Shown in pieces: positions 61,001 through 64,000 of a DNA stretch of 64,000 bases (its first letter is position 1; each line of letters begins with the position of its first letter). The DNA comes from Blastopirellula sp. J2-11 (GTDB lineage: Bacteria; Planctomycetota; Planctomycetia; Pirellulales; Pirellulaceae): positions 4,030,001 to 4,094,000 of the forward strand of contig NZ_CP097384.1 of NCBI RefSeq assembly GCF_024584705.1, read 5' to 3'. Below the pieces are notes generated by a model, which saw only the letters and a list, made by a program, of their open reading frames with translations, was not told where the DNA came from and did not search any database. A program made the translations under genes and the position numbers.

Positions 61001-64000
61001 CATTCAGGCCGGTATCGCAATAAACGAACAAATGGTCGCACTCTCCTTGCCCCAGGCCTTGACGTAATGAGAACATCTTTTTTTCGTCATTGAATCGCAG
61101 GCGATAATCGCCGTCGACTCGCCAAACGTAGCAAGTCTCATCGTGCTGCTCTGCGTTTATGGGGCGTCGACTGCAAATCCAAGTCCAGAGAAGATCGCCC
61201 CATTCCGCCTCGTTTTCTTGGCGGAACGTGTCATCAATTTTGGTTGAACCGCTGTTCGCCATTCTGTCCAAGAGGCCGCCCTCGCCCATCAATTTGGCGA
61301 TCGACTCATTGACGCTCATTTGGCGAATAAGGTCAATTCGCTCAAAGCGGATTCTAGGCGAGCCATAGTAGACTTGACCAAGGTTCAACAGGTCCGCAGG
61401 TTGTTCGCAGGCATCCGGGTCGCATCGCTTCGAATAGAGTTCAATGTAGCGATCGGTGACCCGAACTCGGATGTCGTACGGCTCATCGCCAGCCGGAATA
61501 TCGCTGTTCGCGAACGGAACCGACGGACACAAGAGCCCGTTTTGATCCCAGATTTCGTACCGCTTTCGATCCTGGCTAAAGCCCGCCATCACGAATTGAT
61601 CGCGCTTGATAATAGCGGGGCCAGTGTCGGGGCGGTTGGAGCAATCTCCTTTGGCGGGAGACAAGCCGTGTAGCGACTCCTCAATCGCAAGCCCCGGCTC
61701 GCCGTCTGGATTGGGACATGGCTCGCTCTGCCGGTAATTAAGTATCAGGAACGCGTTTTCGTATTTTCCTTGGGGCGAACGAACTAGCGCGCCGACTTCA
61801 AAAAATGTTCCTCGATCGTCTGACTGGAGCAGCGCCACATGTTTCGTTTCGTCGCCGATCGAAGCGAGCGAATTTCCGTTACGATCCCAATGGCTCGTCT
61901 TGCCGAGCGCCAATGGCGTCGTCCCGTTGATTTCCGCAAATTCCATCTCTACCTGGTGAGCGAATGGTCGGTTTGTTGGTGCGTGGACGACAAATAGTCC
62001 CAAGCCTGGCACATCGCGATTCGCCAACGTTTCCATACCGCGTTCTGGACGCGCAAATTGGCGATAATCGCCGAATGCAAAATAGACTCGCCCCGGATTC
62101 TTGACCTTTTCCAAATCTAGTTCACTGCTTGCCTCCGGATCGCCGAAGGCCAAATCCGACAAATTGTCTCCGTCGAGATCAGACGCCGGATACTCGCTGA
62201 GCGTAAGCGACGCGGCCCCAACGTCTAGCATCGCGTCGGCTTCCTTGAGTTCAACAATTCGCGGATTCGCTGGCGGCGCATTGCTGGCAATTTCACCTAT
62301 TGAACGGAATTGAAGCAATTTTCCCAAATGGCCGGCCTGAGCCGTCGATGGTTCGCCGCTTGACGTAGAAAGAACGTTGCCGGCCGTGGAGACGGCCAAG
62401 TCGAGCACACCGTCACCGTCAAAATCTCCACTCGTCGCTTGGATGTCACCTACGCGTTGCGTTCCCGATTCGGTATGCAGTTCACGCAAGACGCAGAATA
62501 CATGCGTCGGCTTGGCTGGAGGTTCGCTATTGGGCCATTGGCTATTCTTTGACGTTCGTTCCTTATCAATCGAATAGTTGTAGCGTTCCGCTAGATTGCC
62601 GTCGGCGTCAAGCGACAATTGGCCTTCTCCCCCGATCAGGAAGGCGGCGCCGCGTCCCGCAAGATCCTCGACGGTGCAGGACTCCTTGTATCGAGAGAAC
62701 CCGAAGTCGGCGAGACCATCGACGTTCACATCCCCCAGCGCGAAGACCGAGCCGCCAAGGTGCAGTCCTTCCCAGATCGTCACGCCGGTCGTTTCATTGA
62801 ATTCGGCTGCATCTGGGGCGGCGTCAAGCCGTACAGGGCCATTCCCCGACCGGCCGGCGATCAGATAGACTCTGCCGACAATCTCTTCGGACGCCGGCAT
62901 TCCCGATTTGAGCGTGACGAAATTCGAGTCCGCTAGGAGAATGTCTTCGGTCCCGTCTCCATTGACGTCTCCCGGAATTACCGCTTTAAACTGGCTCGGA
63001 ATTTCCTCCAACGCAACTTCAAAGCCCTTGAGCAACTTGCCAATCGTCGTGGCGGTCGAAGTTCCGGGACGCACGCGGAAAGGCGAACCCTTTAGCTTGT
63101 CCGCTTTGATCGCGATTTTGAGCGTTGCGACCTCCTTTTTGATAATCCATCCGACGATATCGGAGTTAAACGCCGGCCGCTTCGCTAGAACCAACAGTTC
63201 CTCTCCATTCGCCGACTTGCCATCGAAATTTAAACGATGTACGGACAGGTCTTGTCCAGATCGTTCAACGCCTACTTTCTCGATTACGTCAAGGTCGTCT
63301 CCTTCGATCACTGCTTCGAAAGCAAAGTTTTTGTCAGTTGGCGAATCCATTCGGTTGTAAACTCTTACCCCGTTCTTGTCCGTTGCATGCTGGACAAGGG
63401 GCTTACTAACCAAGAGTTTGTATTGGTTCGACGAGTCATCAAACAAAACCGAGACGAACGCCCCGTCTCTGGACGGTCGACTGGAGATCGTTCCCCAATC
63501 GGTTAAATCAACATCCCCTTGCCCCAGGACGGAATACCGCTTTTGCAACTGCACCCATTCCTTCGAATTATCGACGCTGATTTCGTAGTCCCACTCATTG
63601 CCGCGAACGTGAAGATCATCCGCGAACGTTGATCGATCGATTTCCGAACCACGACTGGCGCGGAACAAATGATCCTGTTTGAGTGGGCCGTAGAACAGGA
63701 AGGCGGATCCAGGCTTCGCCCCAGAAATCACGTAGTCCTCGTAGCGATCGTTGTTCGTATCGCCGATCGGGGTAACGACGGCCAGCCGGTCTTCATGTTG
63801 GCCTTCAATGGCGAAACTGTTCAACAGCGAAGCCGCTTCCAAGCGCCCGTCTTTCGGGATCGTGTCGAACTTTACCCCAACAGCGCGGAACGATTGACGG
63901 TCGGAGTAGCCAAGCTCTAACGCGTAGTCGAATGGCGCGGCTTCCTTGGGTGAGCTGTAGTCGTTCATCGAGACGTCGGCGCCGTCAGGCGTAAACTTCG
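58071..64000 (-). CDS. Giant FG-GAP/LRR surface protein, 5' end outside window
   Basis: The frame is open to the window edge, so the N-terminus and any signal peptide lie outside; the Met at 63968 is internal (KFTPDGADVS precedes it in frame). At least 1,975 residues are seen. Five Ca2+-binding FG-GAP/dockerin-like loops occur (DTNNDRYED, DVNGDGTED, DVNVDGLAD, DFDGDGVLD, DLDGDNLSD). An RTX-like glycine loop follows (YGESGHDLLVGNGFI near residue 1360), then leucine-rich-repeat-like sequence (LEFVNLTGNPISD, about 1640). A golvesin/CBM-like module (EVYVTWPAS, about 1800) precedes a hydrophilic C-terminus (KVASTSEKD). It is a typical planctomycete adhesin-like protein; function inferred. Confidence 0.8.
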   Translation of the reverse strand, partial: KFTPDGADVSMNDYSSPKEAAPFDYALELGYSDRQSFRAVGVKFDTIPKDGRLEAASLLNSFAIEGQHEDRLAVVTPIGDTNNDRYEDYVISGAKPGSAFLFYGPLKQDHLFRASRGSEIDRSTFADDLHVRGNEWDYEISVDNSKEWVQLQKRYSVLGQGDVDLTDWGTISSRPSRDGAFVSVLFDDSSNQYKLLVSKPLVQHATDKNGVRVYNRMDSPTDKNFAFEAVIEGDDLDVIEKVGVERSGQDLSVHRLNFDGKSANGEELLVLAKRPAFNSDIVGWIIKKEVATLKIAIKADKLKGSPFRVRPGTSTATTIGKLLKGFEVALEEIPSQFKAVIPGDVNGDGTEDILLADSNFVTLKSGMPASEEIVGRVYLIAGRSGNGPVRLDAAPDAAEFNETTGVTIWEGLHLGGSVFALGDVNVDGLADFGFSRYKESCTVEDLAGRGAAFLIGGEGQLSLDADGNLAERYNYSIDKERTSKNSQWPNSEPPAKPTHVFCVLRELHTESGTQRVGDIQATSGDFDGDGVLDLAVSTAGNVLSTSSGEPSTAQAGHLGKLLQFRSIGEIASNAPPANPRIVELKEADAMLDVGAASLTLSEYPASDLDGDNLSDLAFGDPEASSELDLEKVKNPGRVYFAFGDYRQFARPERGMETLANRDVPGLGLFVVHAPTNRPFAHQVEMEFAEINGTTPLALGKTSHWDRNGNSLASIGDETKHVALLQSDDRGTFFEVGALVRSPQGKYENAFLILNYRQSEPCPNPDGEPGLAIEESLHGLSPAKGDCSNRPDTGPAIIKRDQFVMAGFSQDRKRYEIWDQNGLLCPSVPFANSDIPAGDEPYDIRVRVTDRYIELYSKRCDPDACEQPADLLNLGQVYYGSPRIRFERIDLIRQMSVNESIAKLMGEGGLLDRMANSGSTKIDDTFRQENEAEWGDLLWTWICSRRPINAEQHDETCYVWRVDGDYRLRFNDEKKMFSLRQGLGQGECDHLFVYCDTGLNASLTDGKVGVFANQSETCFKDFYVRDTERWFKFSTLGDGQPGNQLKIRLDNNFSTEAREAEELPNYATSKPLPAMTYSTVAPHAVLDGEFQIPRKGVSLKKSGVTAEVVSANPAAGEHRFAVGGQGDEESRAVMMFDFSCLQTHVEAIEKELESVTLSFTYRSSNLGELKLMCLDEEPKFHEYSSPPNKNPADLSLEQKKEWIALWEADATMFPEIKPKKQDVATDPNVLTADNTDIEFDLRPLLVDALRSGRSRLTLRIVGEGFAHPITMPDFNNGEETYVRLVCKTKTRRGLRFDFFDRDTKRIDRGLTIADMRKLPAEQFYVRVYDPFEVSESPRWRSPLPFEIEIAAPKVGESHSYSDWDFLYGESGHDLLVGNGFIDHLYGGEGIDEFRAQEMEVRDRGHHASIPDYLESVAPIALEKVKDVNAWDIATRENLPRPKDKIVVWSSPKLKRMAAYALGETYRAANGDLRIRRPILTSDMTKLHALNLANLTTLDDIKSLEFARNIEYLTLAGTSVRDLAPLYEGIHLLGGESNAVFGQLGTRQLRYLDVDDTPIDNKGINLAVGAEVHAFRIIGDQANLMYLSADRLTSGDEFRFWQLENSTSVGTSEGLKSLRYLSAVNIGIDSISGLALTPPTVAPLEFVNLTGNPISDADKFKNCPNLRWLEISTDQLSSLYGLAAITVVDDASLGFHAENGVEKTEAIGQYGGSYVEIAPASSAGTPAGESVNATFANRAKLASIGSSSSEGGKPKNAIDALRGTAKDPSLPTSILAPPTQNKQTFTECSSPPEKSAASFTFNNITPAHYEVYVTWPASSTRTKKSTYYLSLDSKPVFHWEAETASGMIISGEIAEDSCQTVKEWISEQGWKPVSVVLYQKTLDQTVATPFGENETVVTQKEGFEFDEIPARNFGWMRILSIDVSDNNRPRSLSVHVVGEDDGELVVDAICIKANVPDLHRFGDNLFKAKVASTSEKD

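Overview
The window looks like chromosome of a marine planctomycete of the Pirellulaceae type (Blastopirellula/Rhodopirellula-like). The evidence is the set of families it carries: two DUF1559 pseudopilin-like proteins, a DUF1549/DUF1553 cytochrome protein next to a DUF1501 protein, a PVC-type haem-binding dehydrogenase, a DUF1080 protein, sulfatases and a giant FG-GAP surface protein. No rRNA, tRNA, CRISPR array, prophage or transposase gene was recognised.

Layout. 1-6.1 kb: an inositol-phosphatase-fold nucleotidase cut by the window edge, an SMP-30 lactonase, a secreted trypsin-like protease, a PA0069-type radical SAM protein, a DUF1080 protein, a block of nested repeats, and a nucleotidyltransferase-fold protein. 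6.1-11.1 kb (minus): an osmoprotectant ABC transporter (permease and binding protein fused, plus ATPase) behind a PlsC-ACP-AMP-ligase fusion. 11.3-15.5 kb: a double-winged-helix GntR regulator divergent from three enzymes that together fit trans-4-hydroxyproline breakdown. 15.5-20.5 kb: a hairpin repeat, an ArsR/SRPBCC pair with a palindromic operator, a tandem double sulfatase and an IclR regulator.

20.6-30 kb is a heavy-metal resistance island. It holds a complete CzcCBA-like RND efflux system split over two convergent transcription units, three small exported Cys/His-rich proteins, a His-rich lipoprotein and a degenerate receiver-domain protein. 30.1-36.7 kb: a minus-strand operon of sialidase-like, ceramidase-like and hexapeptide acyltransferase genes, divergent from a GntR/LacI-type regulator and a sodium:solute symporter. 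36.9-44.5 kb: a DUF1559/lipoprotein pair, a purple-acid-phosphatase-like enzyme, a DMFase-beta-like Tat protein and a PVC cytochrome dehydrogenase.

44.6-53.3 kb is one tight six-gene operon (PSCyt/DUF1549, DUF1501, class V aminotransferase, M20 peptidase, MFS transporter, amidohydrolase). It is divergent from a LysR regulator whose start is preceded by a perfect T-N11-A palindrome. 54.7-58 kb has a second DUF1559/lipoprotein pair, a 213-bp 99%-identical fragment of the LysR gene, degenerate repeats and a small membrane protein. 58.1 kb to the window end is part of a >1,970-residue FG-GAP/LRR surface protein.

The most distinctive non-coding signals are two 169-bp, ~95%-identical MITE-like elements flanked by TA, one of them nested inside a second, hairpin-forming repeat family whose two arms co-vary between copies.
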